This document shows positions 1 through 7,999 of a DNA stretch of 64,000 bases, piece by piece. Source of the stretch: Afifella aestuarii (GTDB lineage Bacteria > Pseudomonadota > Alphaproteobacteria > Rhizobiales > Afifellaceae). The DNA lies in the NCBI RefSeq assembly GCF_004023665.1, contig NZ_SAUF01000001.1:721001-785000 (forward strand), given 5' to 3'. Each line of letters begins with the position of its first letter. Position 1 is the first letter of the stretch. The notes beneath the pieces were generated by a model, which searched no databases, was not told the origin of the DNA, and saw only the letters and a program-made list of their open reading frames with translations. Both the position numbers and the translations under genes were made by a program.

Positions 1-1
1 C

Positions 2-139
2 GGGCAGTTCCGGCTCTATGTCGACGGGACCGACGCGCGCACCAATGCGGCCATGGTCGATCTGTTGCGCTCGCTGGTCGTCTTGAGCCGGGAAGGTGCC
101 AACGTCACAGACTATCAGACGTCATGGCAGAAGCGGTGA
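2..139 (+). CDS. C-terminal end of an unidentified protein (5' truncated by window)
   Basis: Only the last 45 codons are present, read from base 2 to a TGA at 137-139. The stop overlaps the start of the next gene by 16 bases, so it belongs to the same operon. The visible stretch contains FRLYVDG, then a helix-like LLRSLVVL and a terminal VTDYQTSW. This loosely recalls the end of an ACT regulatory domain as in prephenate dehydratases (a YVD strand followed by a helix and a KVLGSY-like strand). The similarity is by eye only and should not be used to name the gene. Identity needs the upstream sequence. Confidence 0.55.
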   Translation, partial: GQFRLYVDGTDARTNAAMVDLLRSLVVLSREGANVTDYQTSWQKR

Positions 140-852
140 CCGCGGGCTCCGCTCTCTCCAGGCGCCGCGTCGGCCTTATCGTGCCGTCGGTCAATGCGGT
201 GATCGAGCCGGATTGCGCGCGTATCGCCTGGCCAAATGTCACCTTTCATGCGACGCGGGTCATGCTGCGCGAGACGACGCCCGAGGGGCTTCGTCAGATG
301 AACGATGGCGTTGCGGCCGCCGCCGATCTCATCGCTTCCGTCACGCCCGATGTTGTCGCCTTCGCCTGCACCAGCGGCTCCTTCATCGACGGCGAGGAGG
401 GCCTCGCCCGCCAGATCGCTTCGATCGAGGCGCGCGTCGGTTGTCCCGTCGTCTCAACTTCGCGCTGCATCGTCGCAGCGATGGCCCATCTCAACGCGAC
501 TAAGGTCGCCCTTGCGACGCCTTATCTCGACGAGGTGAATGCGGCCGAATTGGCCTTTCTTGAAAGCCATGGCCTGACCGTGACCAATCTGCGCGGGCTC
601 GGGCTTTCCGGAAAGGCGATCCGCGAAGTGCCGCCCGAGCGTGTGAAGGAGCTGGTGCGTGATGTCGATACGCCGGACAGCGAGGCGATTTTCGTGAGCT
701 GCACCGATCTGCGGGCGCTCGAGGTCGCCGAGGAGCTTGAAAATGAATGCGGCAAGCCGGTTTTGACGAGCAACCAGGTCACATTGTGGGGCGTCCGCAA
801 TGCTCTCGGCGGGGTTCCGGCGGTCACAGGTTACGGGAACCTGCTCGCATGA
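124..852 (+). CDS. maleate cis-trans isomerase / arylmalonate decarboxylase family protein
   Basis: 242 residues, the usual length for the Asp/Glu racemase superfamily branch that includes maleate isomerase and arylmalonate decarboxylase. These cytosolic enzymes work on small dicarboxylic acids without a cofactor. Both expected catalytic cysteines are visible: Cys82 in ACTSGS and Cys193 in SCTDLR. The N-terminal VGLIVPSVN strand matches the family's first substrate-binding loop. Two active-site cysteines favour an isomerase or racemase over a decarboxylase, which usually keeps one. The stop overlaps the next start (ATGA), and the gene sits in an import/aminotransferase operon. The exact substrate cannot be read from sequence. 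Confidence 0.85.
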   Translation: MAEAVTAGSALSRRRVGLIVPSVNAVIEPDCARIAWPNVTFHATRVMLRETTPEGLRQMNDGVAAAADLIASVTPDVVAFACTSGSFIDGEEGLARQIASIEARVGCPVVSTSRCIVAAMAHLNATKVALATPYLDEVNAAELAFLESHGLTVTNLRGLGLSGKAIREVPPERVKELVRDVDTPDSEAIFVSCTDLRALEVAEELENECGKPVLTSNQVTLWGVRNALGGVPAVTGYGNLLA

Positions 853-1949
853 CGCTCAACCCGCAAAGCGCCGAAATGTCTTCGACGCGCCTCTATGAAG
901 CCGAGACCTCGCCCGATTTGATCGCCGAGCGGTACGGTCTTGCCCGCGAGGCCGTCATCGACTTCTCCCTCAATGTGAACCCTTTCGGCCCGCCGCCCGC
1001 TGCCGTCGAAGCCGCGCGGCGTGCCTGCGGTGCCATTCACCTTTATCCCGACCTCAATTATTCGCAGCTGCGGCGGGCGCTTGCCGCGCGCCACCGTGTC
1101 GACGAGGCGATGTTCTTCTTCGGCGCCGGGCTCGACGACGTCATCAAGCTCATTCTGCAGGCCTGGACGAGCGCGGGCGACGATGTCCTCGTGCATCTGC
1201 CGACGTTTCCGCGTTACGAGCTCGAGGCCTCCCTGCGCGGTTGCCGGATCGTTGCGGTGGAAAATGCCGAGCCGGAGCTGATCGACGCGGGACGGATCGA
1301 AAAGGCGCTCGTGGCGCACAAGCCCGCACTCGCCTTCATCTGCTCGCCGAACAATCCGACCGGCGCACGTCTCACCCGGAGCGAGATCGCGCGGCTCGCA
1401 GAAGCGGCGCCGGAGACCATTCTGGTCGTCGACGAAGCCTTGATCAATCCGGCGGAGGAGGGGGCCGTCGGCCTCGTCGTCAATCACCGCAATCTCGTCG
1501 TCCTGCGCACCTTCTCGAAATATTTCGGCATTGCCGGCATGCGTGTCGGTTATGCGATCGCGAGCCCGGATCTCGTTGCCGTCGCCGAGGTCGGGCGTCC
1601 GCCTTTCAACCTCGCTTTGCCGTCGCTCGACGCGGCGATCGCGGCCCTTTCAGACCGTGAGTTTCTCGCCCGCTGCAAAGCGACCTTTGCCGAAGAGTTC
1701 GCGCATTTCCTGACGGAGATCGCGTCCGATCCACGCCTCAAGGTGCGCGGCCACAACGCCAATATGATCCTCCTCGATCTCGGCGGGCGCGATCCGGGAG
1801 AGGCGGCCGAAAACCTCGCGCGCCGCGGCCTCATCGTCGCCGACGCCACATCCTTCCACGGGCTTGAAAGGGATCATGTCCTGCGCATTTCTCTGCGCTC
1901 ACGGGCGGACAACGACAGGCTCATCAAGGCCTTGAAGGAGCTGCCATGA
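849..1949 (+). CDS. class I/II PLP-dependent aminotransferase (HisC/CobD-like)
   Basis: 366 residues, fold-type I. The ATG at 849 overlaps the previous stop by four bases and is preferred over an upstream in-frame start at 747. Visible family signatures are NVNPFGPP near the N-terminus, SPNNPTG for PLP phosphate/carboxylate contacts, and TFSKYFGIAGMRVGY with the Schiff-base lysine. This arrangement is shared by histidinol-phosphate aminotransferases and CobD-type threonine-phosphate decarboxylases. Oddly, the usual VDEAY (or VDEAF) motif reads VDEALI, so the aromatic residue next to the PLP-contacting aspartate is leucine. A biosynthetic hisC role is unlikely given the catabolic or uptake neighbourhood. 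The amino donor and substrate are unknown. Confidence 0.85.
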   Translation: MTLNPQSAEMSSTRLYEAETSPDLIAERYGLAREAVIDFSLNVNPFGPPPAAVEAARRACGAIHLYPDLNYSQLRRALAARHRVDEAMFFFGAGLDDVIKLILQAWTSAGDDVLVHLPTFPRYELEASLRGCRIVAVENAEPELIDAGRIEKALVAHKPALAFICSPNNPTGARLTRSEIARLAEAAPETILVVDEALINPAEEGAVGLVVNHRNLVVLRTFSKYFGIAGMRVGYAIASPDLVAVAEVGRPPFNLALPSLDAAIAALSDREFLARCKATFAEEFAHFLTEIASDPRLKVRGHNANMILLDLGGRDPGEAAENLARRGLIVADATSFHGLERDHVLRISLRSRADNDRLIKALKELP

Positions 1950-2740
1950 CCGCCTCGTCGGGACGGGCCGAGAAAAAGGGGCGGGGCAAGGCGCGCCTGC
2001 CCTTCGACAGCCTCATACTGTGCCTCGCCGTCGTCCTCGCCTGGCAGGCGGTCACATATTTCGGCGATGTTCCCGCCTATCTCCTGCCGCCGCCTTCGGC
2101 GATCGCCGAGCGCATCTATTCCGATTTCGGACTGCTCTTCAGCCATTCTCTGGTCACCGCCAAAGAGGTCCTGATCGGCTTTCTTCTGTCGATCGTGATC
2201 AGCGTCCCGCTTGCCGCGATCCTGGCGCAGTTCCCACTGGTCGAGCGGATGCTCTATCCGCTTCTCGTCGCCTCGCAGACGGTGCCGAAGGTGGCGATCG
2301 CGCCGCTGCTCGTCGTCTGGTTCGGCTTTGGGCTGTTTCCCAAGATCCTGATTGCCTTCCTCATCTGCTTCTTCCCGATCCTGGTCGATTCCCTCGTCGG
2401 GTTTCGCTCCATGCCCAAGGAAATCGCCTGGCTCGCCCGCTCCACCGGGGCCTCGCGCTGGAAGGTCTTCCTGCATTTCCAGGTGCCGGCAGCTCTGCCG
2501 AACATCTTCGCCGGCGTGAAGGTGGCTTCGACACTCGCCATCGTCGGGGCGATCGTCGGGGAGTTCGTCGCCGCCGACAGCGGGCTCGGCTATCAGCTCA
2601 TCGTGGCGAATGGTTCGCTCGATGTGACGCTCTCCTTCAGTATCCTGATCGTCTTGAGCGTCATGGGGATGTTGTTGTTCGCCCTCGTCGATCTCGCCGA
2701 GCGCCTGGCGCTTCCCTGGCATGTCTCGCAGCGCTCGTGA
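1946..2740 (+). CDS. ABC transporter permease, SsuC/TauC (nitrate/sulfonate/taurine) type
   Basis: 264 residues with about six hydrophobic segments and the inner-membrane permease EAA-type loop (around IAWLARSTGASRWKVF, then LPNIFAGVK), which docks the ATPase. Length and loop place it in the SsuC/TauC/ThiX group of importers for small organic compounds. The ATG overlaps the preceding TGA by four bases, so it is translationally coupled to the aminotransferase. The ATPase and binding protein follow directly, giving a complete three-part importer. Substrate is unknown. The family carries sulfonates, nitrate, pyrimidine precursors and aromatic acids. Confidence 0.9.
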   Translation: MTASSGRAEKKGRGKARLPFDSLILCLAVVLAWQAVTYFGDVPAYLLPPPSAIAERIYSDFGLLFSHSLVTAKEVLIGFLLSIVISVPLAAILAQFPLVERMLYPLLVASQTVPKVAIAPLLVVWFGFGLFPKILIAFLICFFPILVDSLVGFRSMPKEIAWLARSTGASRWKVFLHFQVPAALPNIFAGVKVASTLAIVGAIVGEFVAADSGLGYQLIVANGSLDVTLSFSILIVLSVMGMLLFALVDLAERLALPWHVSQRS

Positions 2741-2753
2741 GGAGACGGTGACA

Positions 2754-3530
2754 ATGGAGCCCGCCCTCGATTTTTCCGCCGTCAGCAAGACCTTCACGAC
2801 ATCCAGCGGGCCGGTGAAGGCTCTCGACGATGTCAGCTTCTCTATCGCCGAGGGTGAATTTCTCGCCGTCCTCGGGCCGAGCGGCTGCGGCAAGAGCACA
2901 CTCCTGTCTCTCGCCGCCGGTCTGGAGCGTCCGACCTCCGGGGGCGTGAAGACGGCGGGCCGGGTTATCGATCGGGCCGTCACCGACATCGGCATCGTCT
3001 TTCAGACCGATGCGCTGCTCGATTGGCGCAGCGTCCTTCAGAACGTGATGATCCAGCCGCAGATGCGCGGCCTCAGGACGAGCGAGTATGAAGGCAAGGC
3101 ACGCGAGCTTTTAGAACTTGTCGGGCTTGCCGGCTTTGAGGAGAAATATCCCTACGAGCTCTCGGGCGGCATGCGCCAACGAGTCTCCATCTGCCGTGCG
3201 CTCGTGCACAATCCTTCGCTTCTTCTGATGGACGAGCCTTTCGGGGCGCTCGACGCGCTGACGCGCGAACAGATGGTGATGGAGCTACATCACATCTGGC
3301 TTCGCACCCACAAAAGCGTGATGTTCGTCACGCATGATATTCAGGAGGCGGTTCTCTTGGCCCAGCGTGTGCTGGTCATGACGCCACGGCCTGGTCGAAT
3401 TGCTGAGATTATCGAGGTGGATCTCCCCCTCCAGCGCACACCAGACATTATGGAGAGCGAGAAGTTCACGCAGAAAGTCGCCCATATCCGCCACCTCTTC
3501 GAGGCACATGGTGTGCTGAAGAAGTACTGA
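2754..3530 (+). CDS. ABC transporter ATP-binding protein, SsuB/TauB type
   Basis: 258 residues from the ATG at 2754, which has a GAGGAG ribosome-binding site nine bases upstream. An earlier in-frame ATG at 2721 lies inside the permease gene and lacks one. All nucleotide-binding motifs are intact: Walker A GPSGCGKST, a Q-loop VFQTDALLDW, signature LSGGMRQRVSICRAL, Walker B LLLMDEPFGALD, and the H-loop in FVTHDIQEA. It energises import through the preceding permease at the cytoplasmic face. It lies between permease and binding protein in one operon. Confidence 0.93.
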   Translation: MEPALDFSAVSKTFTTSSGPVKALDDVSFSIAEGEFLAVLGPSGCGKSTLLSLAAGLERPTSGGVKTAGRVIDRAVTDIGIVFQTDALLDWRSVLQNVMIQPQMRGLRTSEYEGKARELLELVGLAGFEEKYPYELSGGMRQRVSICRALVHNPSLLLMDEPFGALDALTREQMVMELHHIWLRTHKSVMFVTHDIQEAVLLAQRVLVMTPRPGRIAEIIEVDLPLQRTPDIMESEKFTQKVAHIRHLFEAHGVLKKY

Positions 3531-3548
3531 TATTTGGAGAAGGATCGA

Positions 3549-4559
3549 ATGAAACTCACGCGACGCACTCTTCTTGTCTGCGCGACGGCGCTCGGATTGA
3601 CCCTTCCCGCGGGGATGACCGAGGCCCTGGCGCAGGACAAAGACCTCAAAAAAGTCACCGTCCGTCTCGCCTTCAACTACAACGGCCACCGTTCGCCGTA
3701 CCTCCTGGGGGTCGACAAGGGCTTCTACGAGGAAGAAGGCCTTGATGTGGAAGTCCTCGAGGGCAAGGGCGTGACATCGTCCATGCAGCTCGTCGCCAAC
3801 AAGCAGGACACTTTTGCCATCATCGATCCGCCCTCGCTGATGCTGGGTGCGGCCCAGGGCATGCCGCTGCGCATCGTGGCGCAGCTCTACCAGGTGAGCC
3901 CCAACGCGGTGATCAGCTGGAAGGAAGAGAACATCAAGAAGCCGGCCGATCTCGTCGGCAAGACCGTCGCCACATTGCAGGGCGATACGACCACGACCAT
4001 GCTCTATGCGCTTCTCGCTCGTAACGACGTGGAGCGTAACGACGTCAAGATCGTGGCGACGGACGGCGGCACCCGCAATCAGACATTCCTGGCGAAGCGC
4101 GCCGCAGCGCTGACCGGCTTTTCCAACGATTCCTATCTCGGCATGAAGGCGACCACCGAGGATGATGTCGACTACTTCATGTATTCCGATTTCGGCATCG
4201 ACACGATGGGCGACGCGTTGGCCGCCAATACCGATACGATCGAAGAAGATCCGGAAATGGTCGCCGCCTTCGTCAAGGCGACCTTGCGTTCCTATGCCTA
4301 CGCTCTGGAACATCCGGAGGAGGCGATCGACTCCCTGATCAAGCGTTCGCCGACCCGCGACAAGGACGTGGCGGTGGAGAAGCTCAAGGCGACGGCGGAG
4401 CTGATGACCTCTGACGTGACCGAAGAGCACGGCATCGGCTATTCCGACAAGGCGCGCTTCGAACAGACGCAGGAGCTGATGGCGGAATTCGGTGGGCTGA
4501 CCAAGACGGTGGACGACGTCTCGGTCTATTACACCAACGATTTCCTCCCGAAGAACTGA
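3549..4559 (+). CDS. ABC transporter substrate-binding protein, NMT1/SsuA-like
   Basis: 336 residues from the ATG at 3549, preceded by GGAGAAGGA. The in-frame TTG at 3534 overlaps that site and is rejected. A signal peptide is clear: basic TRRTLL, a hydrophobic run, then an ALAQ cleavage region near residue 29. The paired arginines resemble a Tat signal but are not strict. The mature protein has the NMT1/THI5-like layout, with RSPYLLGVDKGFYEEEGLDV near the start and repeated SSMQLVANKQ and DPPSLM ligand-pocket segments. It captures the substrate in the periplasm for the SsuCB-type importer directly upstream. Confidence 0.9.
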   Translation: MKLTRRTLLVCATALGLTLPAGMTEALAQDKDLKKVTVRLAFNYNGHRSPYLLGVDKGFYEEEGLDVEVLEGKGVTSSMQLVANKQDTFAIIDPPSLMLGAAQGMPLRIVAQLYQVSPNAVISWKEENIKKPADLVGKTVATLQGDTTTTMLYALLARNDVERNDVKIVATDGGTRNQTFLAKRAAALTGFSNDSYLGMKATTEDDVDYFMYSDFGIDTMGDALAANTDTIEEDPEMVAAFVKATLRSYAYALEHPEEAIDSLIKRSPTRDKDVAVEKLKATAELMTSDVTEEHGIGYSDKARFEQTQELMAEFGGLTKTVDDVSVYYTNDFLPKN

Positions 4560-4578
4560 AAGAGGTAGGTAAGTCCTC

Positions 4579-5160
4579 GTGCGCAAGCGTCTCGTCGTCG
4601 GTATCAGTGGTGCATCCGGTGTCATTTACGGGGTTCGGGCTCTCGACCTGCTTCGGGAGCTCGACTTCGAAGTGCATCTGGTGATGACCAAGTCCGCACA
4701 GATCACTCTGGCGCACGAGACGGACCTGAAAGTGGCCGATGTCCACGCCCGCGCCGATGTCGTTTACAAGCCTGAAGACATCGGCGCGGCAATCGCCAGC
4801 GGTTCCTTCCGCACGGAGGGGATGCTGGTGGCGCCGTGTTCGATCCGCAGCCTTTCCGAAATTGCCTGGGGTGTTACGGCAGGGCTCCTGAGCCGCGCCG
4901 CCGACGTCGTCTTGAAGGATCGCCGGCGTCTCGTCCTCATGGTCCGCGAGACACCTTTGCATCTCGGGCATCTCCGCACGATGACCCAGGCGACGGAAGC
5001 CGGCGCGATCATCATGCCACCGGTTCCCGCGTTTTATGCCAAGCCCCGATCGCTCGACGATATGGTCGAACAAAGTGTGGCTCGCGCCCTCGACCTTCTC
5101 GGTCTCCACAACGACAAGGTCCGTCGCTGGGGCGAGCCGACGCCACACGCCGAGGCCTGA
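4579..5160 (+). CDS. ubiX: UbiX/Pad1-family flavin prenyltransferase
   Basis: 193 residues from GTG 4579, with AGAGGTAGGT upstream. The family makes prenylated FMN from FMN and dimethylallyl phosphate; that cofactor activates UbiD-type decarboxylases. Diagnostic motifs are GISGASGVIYG at the N-terminus (flavin phosphate loop), the PCSIRSLSEIAWGVTAGLLSR block, and RRLVLMVRETPLHLGHLRTM near residues 115-135. Length is normal. No UbiD decarboxylase is present in the visible part of the operon; one could lie upstream of the window. Position behind an importer suggests a dedicated catabolic copy rather than the ubiquinone housekeeping one. Confidence 0.92.
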   Translation: MRKRLVVGISGASGVIYGVRALDLLRELDFEVHLVMTKSAQITLAHETDLKVADVHARADVVYKPEDIGAAIASGSFRTEGMLVAPCSIRSLSEIAWGVTAGLLSRAADVVLKDRRRLVLMVRETPLHLGHLRTMTQATEAGAIIMPPVPAFYAKPRSLDDMVEQSVARALDLLGLHNDKVRRWGEPTPHAEA

Positions 5161-5643
5161 ATGTCGGAAGGCGGCGAAAACGGGGATGCTGAGCTCGACC
5201 GGCTGGCGGAGGACGCTCTTCCCGACCCCCGCATCAACGCGTTTCTCGCCTCGCACCACGTCCTCGCGCTTGCCTGCTCGGACGGGGAGGAGGTTTGGGC
5301 CGCGAACTGCTTCTATCTATGGCTGCCGCAATCGGCTTCGTTCGTAATCTTGACCGATGGCTCGACCCGCCATGCGGAGATGATGCGCGTACGAGACCAG
5401 GTGGCGGGCTGCGTCGCGGGGCAGCCGGAGAAGGTCGAGGATATTAAGGGCGTGCAATTCTCCGCGCGTGCGACATGTCTCCCCGAAGCGTCTGCCAGCA
5501 CGGTGCGGGCTCTCTATGAAGAGCGCTTCCCCGTTGCGAGCAAGATGCCGGCTCCGGTCTGGCTCCTCGCGGCGGACTTTCTCAAATACACCGACAACAG
5601 TCTCGGCTTCGGCGCGAAAATCCTCTGGAGCCGCAAAGACTGA
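5161..5643 (+). CDS. UPF0306 (YhbP-like) protein, pyridoxamine 5'-phosphate oxidase fold
   Basis: 160 residues; the ATG abuts the ubiX stop with no spacer. It matches the YhbP/UPF0306 pattern along its length: SHHVLALAC, EVWAANCFYL, FVILTDGSTRHAEMM, GVQFSARA, RFPVASKMPAPVW and a closing YTDNSLGFGAKILW. This split-barrel family is expected to bind FMN, but no reaction is established. Tight coupling to a flavin prenyltransferase suggests a flavin-linked role in the same pathway. That is inference from position only. It closes the operon. Confidence 0.85.
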   Translation: MSEGGENGDAELDRLAEDALPDPRINAFLASHHVLALACSDGEEVWAANCFYLWLPQSASFVILTDGSTRHAEMMRVRDQVAGCVAGQPEKVEDIKGVQFSARATCLPEASASTVRALYEERFPVASKMPAPVWLLAADFLKYTDNSLGFGAKILWSRKD

Positions 5644-6162
5644 CCAGCTTGGTGGAGAGGAAATCTCCTCCGTCGCACCGCTTCCAAGCGCCTTGCACGA
5701 CGGCGAAGCGCTCGTGCAGGTGCCTCCCGTTTCTCCCGCAACCGCGATACGGCAGAAGCGCTGGAGCAGGTTCCACTTGAATCCCGTCTGCACGAAAAGG
5801 TTGTGCGTCAGCCCGGACCGCGCCAGCAGTGACATGTGATGGTGCCGGTTCAATGCGCTCCGGCTTTGGCTATCACCTTATTTTTAATAGAAATGATCGA
5901 CCAGACATCTCGCAGAGCGAGCTCTCTGCGACAATAGACTCATGGTCGAGCCACGACCCTGGGTTTATATATCTTCCGGTTGCAGCAGGCAGGATCCACG
6001 CGGTTGCGAGAATTGCCGTGGTGTCGGTGTCTCAAGTTCGTTGTGCCTCGGCGGCGGGGCATCTTAAAGCGATACAGAGTGTGAGTTGCTGCCTGCATAA
6101 TGAAACAAAAATCGTTTATCTTGTTGTCTGAGAGAATTGATTAGCCAAAGGATCATCTGCGA
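5644..6162 (+). other. 519-base intergenic region, no convincing gene
   Basis: This gap separates the importer/ubiX operon from the aldo/keto reductase. Short open frames exist on both strands but show no family motifs or credible ribosome-binding sites. An imperfect hairpin at 5651-5671 (7 of 8 pairs, no T tract) may end the upstream operon. A patch near 5878-5900 is visibly AT-rich, and a perfect inverted repeat lies at 5910-5931. The region probably holds the promoter of the downstream gene, but no confident -35/-10 pair was identified. Confidence 0.6.
5910..5931. repeat. perfect 8-base inverted repeat, possible operator
   Basis: TCGCAGAG at 5910-5917 and CTCTGCGA at 5924-5931 are exact reverse complements around a 6-base centre. 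It lies next to an AT-rich patch, 232 bases upstream of the aldo/keto reductase start. There is no T tract, so it is not a typical terminator. It could be a regulator binding site, but no regulator gene is adjacent. Confidence 0.4.
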
Positions 6163-7173
6163 ATGCAGCAGAGAAAGCTTGGGCGCTATTCCGTATCGGC
6201 CGTTGGTCTTGGGTGTATGAGCATTTCGCACGCTTACGGGGCGCCGTTGGCGCGCGCGGATGCTGAACGTCTCCTCAATCAGGCGCTTGAGTGTGGATAT
6301 AGTCTCCTGGACACCGCGGTGATCTACGGATACGGGGCCAACGAAGCGTTGATCGGCGAGGCTCTCAATGGCCGGCGGGACGAGTTCGTGCTCGCCAGCA
6401 AGTGCGGCATCTTCCGTGCAGATGACGGGAGCCGTGTGATCGACAATCGCCCCGAGCGGTTGAAGCGCGCCTGCGAAGACAGCCTGAAGCGCCTCAAGAC
6501 GGATGTCATCGACCTCTATTATCTGCACCGCTGGGACAAAGTGGTGCCGATCGAGGAGAGTGTGGGCGCGTTGTCGGAGCTCGTCCAGGAAGGGAAGATC
6601 AAGGCGGTCGGCCTCTCGGAAGTTTCGGTGCCCACTCTGGTGCGCGCCCATGCGGTGCATCCGATTTCTGCGGTTCAAAGCGAGTATTCGCTTTTCACGC
6701 GCAATCCTGAAATCGCGATGCTGGCAGCCTGTCGACAGCTCGACATTACATTTGTTGCCTTTTCGCCTCTCGCGCGCGGCCTTTTGAGCGGCCAGCTGCG
6801 CGATCCTGCGAAACTTAAGCCCGGGGATTTGCGCCGCAACATGCCGAGATTCCAGGGGGCCAATTTCGTTGCCAATATGCAGCTCATCGACGGTCTCAAG
6901 GAGATTGCCGACGACGCCGGCTGCACGATGGCGCAGGTCGCTCTGGCTTGGCTTCTCGCCAAGGGCGACGACATCATTCCGATCCCGGGTACGACGTCGA
7001 GAGCGCATCTTCGGGAGAATGCCGAGGCGGGCGATATCGTCCTGCCTGCCGGAGCGCTTCCACGTCTCGATGCCCTGATCAACGAGAAGACCGTGCGCGG
7101 AGCGCGCTACAGCGCCGCCGTCCAAGGTGAGATCGACACCGAGGAATTCGGCGTCTCATGTGGAGCGCCTTAG
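6163..7173 (+). CDS. aldo/keto reductase
   Basis: 336 residues, typical for the family. It is a cytosolic TIM-barrel enzyme reducing aldehydes or ketones with NADPH. The catalytic tetrad is complete by position: Asp50 in LLDTA, Tyr55 in VIYGYG, Lys80 in LASKCG and His122 in YYLHRWD. The C-terminal cofactor region reads IPIPGTTSRAHLREN, where serine and arginine contact the adenosine phosphate. An AAGGA lies about 11 bases upstream of the ATG. It appears monocistronic: a 519-base gap precedes it, and a 10-base palindrome (7186-7195) lies just after the stop. The substrate cannot be deduced. Confidence 0.92.
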   Translation: MQQRKLGRYSVSAVGLGCMSISHAYGAPLARADAERLLNQALECGYSLLDTAVIYGYGANEALIGEALNGRRDEFVLASKCGIFRADDGSRVIDNRPERLKRACEDSLKRLKTDVIDLYYLHRWDKVVPIEESVGALSELVQEGKIKAVGLSEVSVPTLVRAHAVHPISAVQSEYSLFTRNPEIAMLAACRQLDITFVAFSPLARGLLSGQLRDPAKLKPGDLRRNMPRFQGANFVANMQLIDGLKEIADDAGCTMAQVALAWLLAKGDDIIPIPGTTSRAHLRENAEAGDIVLPAGALPRLDALINEKTVRGARYSAAVQGEIDTEEFGVSCGAP

Positions 7174-7414
7174 GCTGCCGGATAACTGCATGCAGAAGCC
7201 GGCGGTAGAATTCTTCGGATGTGCAGTCTTCGGCGGGCGTGTGTTTTTCCTCGTTCGGTGGGGGCTGTGCTGCGGCGGCCGAGGCGGCGCAAACGAAACC
7301 GCTGGGTGACGCGTACGGCCAAGCCCAACCTCCTCATTCCAGGCACAAAGGGAAAGCCGGAGCCGCCGTGGCGCTCTCGGCCGTCATGCTTCGGGGGCAG
7401 GAGGGCAGGGATCT

Positions 7415-7999
7415 ATGTACCGGTTGCGCTTATGGTCCGTGCGCCATTCCAGGGGGCTGGAGAGGCTCTATAAGTGGGTCGAGGGCACGATGGTGGCACT
7501 TGACCCGCTCTTCTCTCGGCTCGGTTACGACCGCGTCGAGCGTCCGATCGCCTTCGTCGAGCGCAACGTCAAAGGCCTCCTCTTCGATTGCGAGATGTGC
7601 GGCCAGTGCGTGTTGTCGTCGACAGGCATGTCCTGCCCGATGAACTGCCCCAAGCAGCTTCGAAATGGTCCCTGCGGCGGCGTCAGGCCCGGGGGCTTTT
7701 GCGAGGTGCGGCCATGGATGCGTTGCGTCTGGGTGGATGCCTGGAGCGGGGCGCAGACAATGCGCAACGGGGCTTGGATCGAAGAGGTCCTGCCGCCGGT
7801 CGATCGCAGTCTCAAAGGCTCGTCCTCCTGGCTCCGCGTGGCGCGCGAGAAAGCGGCTGCACGGCGGGCCGCGCCGGTGCGAAGCAGGGCGCGCGCCATC
7901 GTCGCCCGCGCCTTTTCCGGCGCCAGGCGCAATGAGCCTGCCTCCGCACCGCTTGCCGAGGAGCCGTCGAGCGCCGTCAATCAGGAGGCGCAGCGGTGA
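7415..7999 (+). CDS. methylenetetrahydrofolate reductase C-terminal-type cysteine-rich protein (MTHFR_C)
   Basis: 194 residues. The core carries eight cysteines (59, 62, 65, 74, 78, 87, 96, 104) in the order CEMCGQC, SCPMNCP, GPCGG, FCEV, MRC. This is the pattern of the small Cys-rich domain encoded beside or fused to MetF-like proteins in one-carbon metabolism; it likely binds a metal or Fe-S centre. The C-terminal 60 residues are Arg/Ala-rich and probably disordered. An AGGGA precedes the ATG. The stop overlaps the GTG start of the MetF-like gene by four bases, so the two proteins are probably made together and may form one complex. Confidence 0.85.
   Translation: MYRLRLWSVRHSRGLERLYKWVEGTMVALDPLFSRLGYDRVERPIAFVERNVKGLLFDCEMCGQCVLSSTGMSCPMNCPKQLRNGPCGGVRPGGFCEVRPWMRCVWVDAWSGAQTMRNGAWIEEVLPPVDRSLKGSSSWLRVAREKAAARRAAPVRSRARAIVARAFSGARRNEPASAPLAEEPSSAVNQEAQR

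Noticed and set aside
5829..6131. 100-codon open frame in the gap before the aldo/keto reductase
   Set aside because: No family resemblance, no ribosome-binding site and odd residue composition; probably chance in a less GC-rich stretch.
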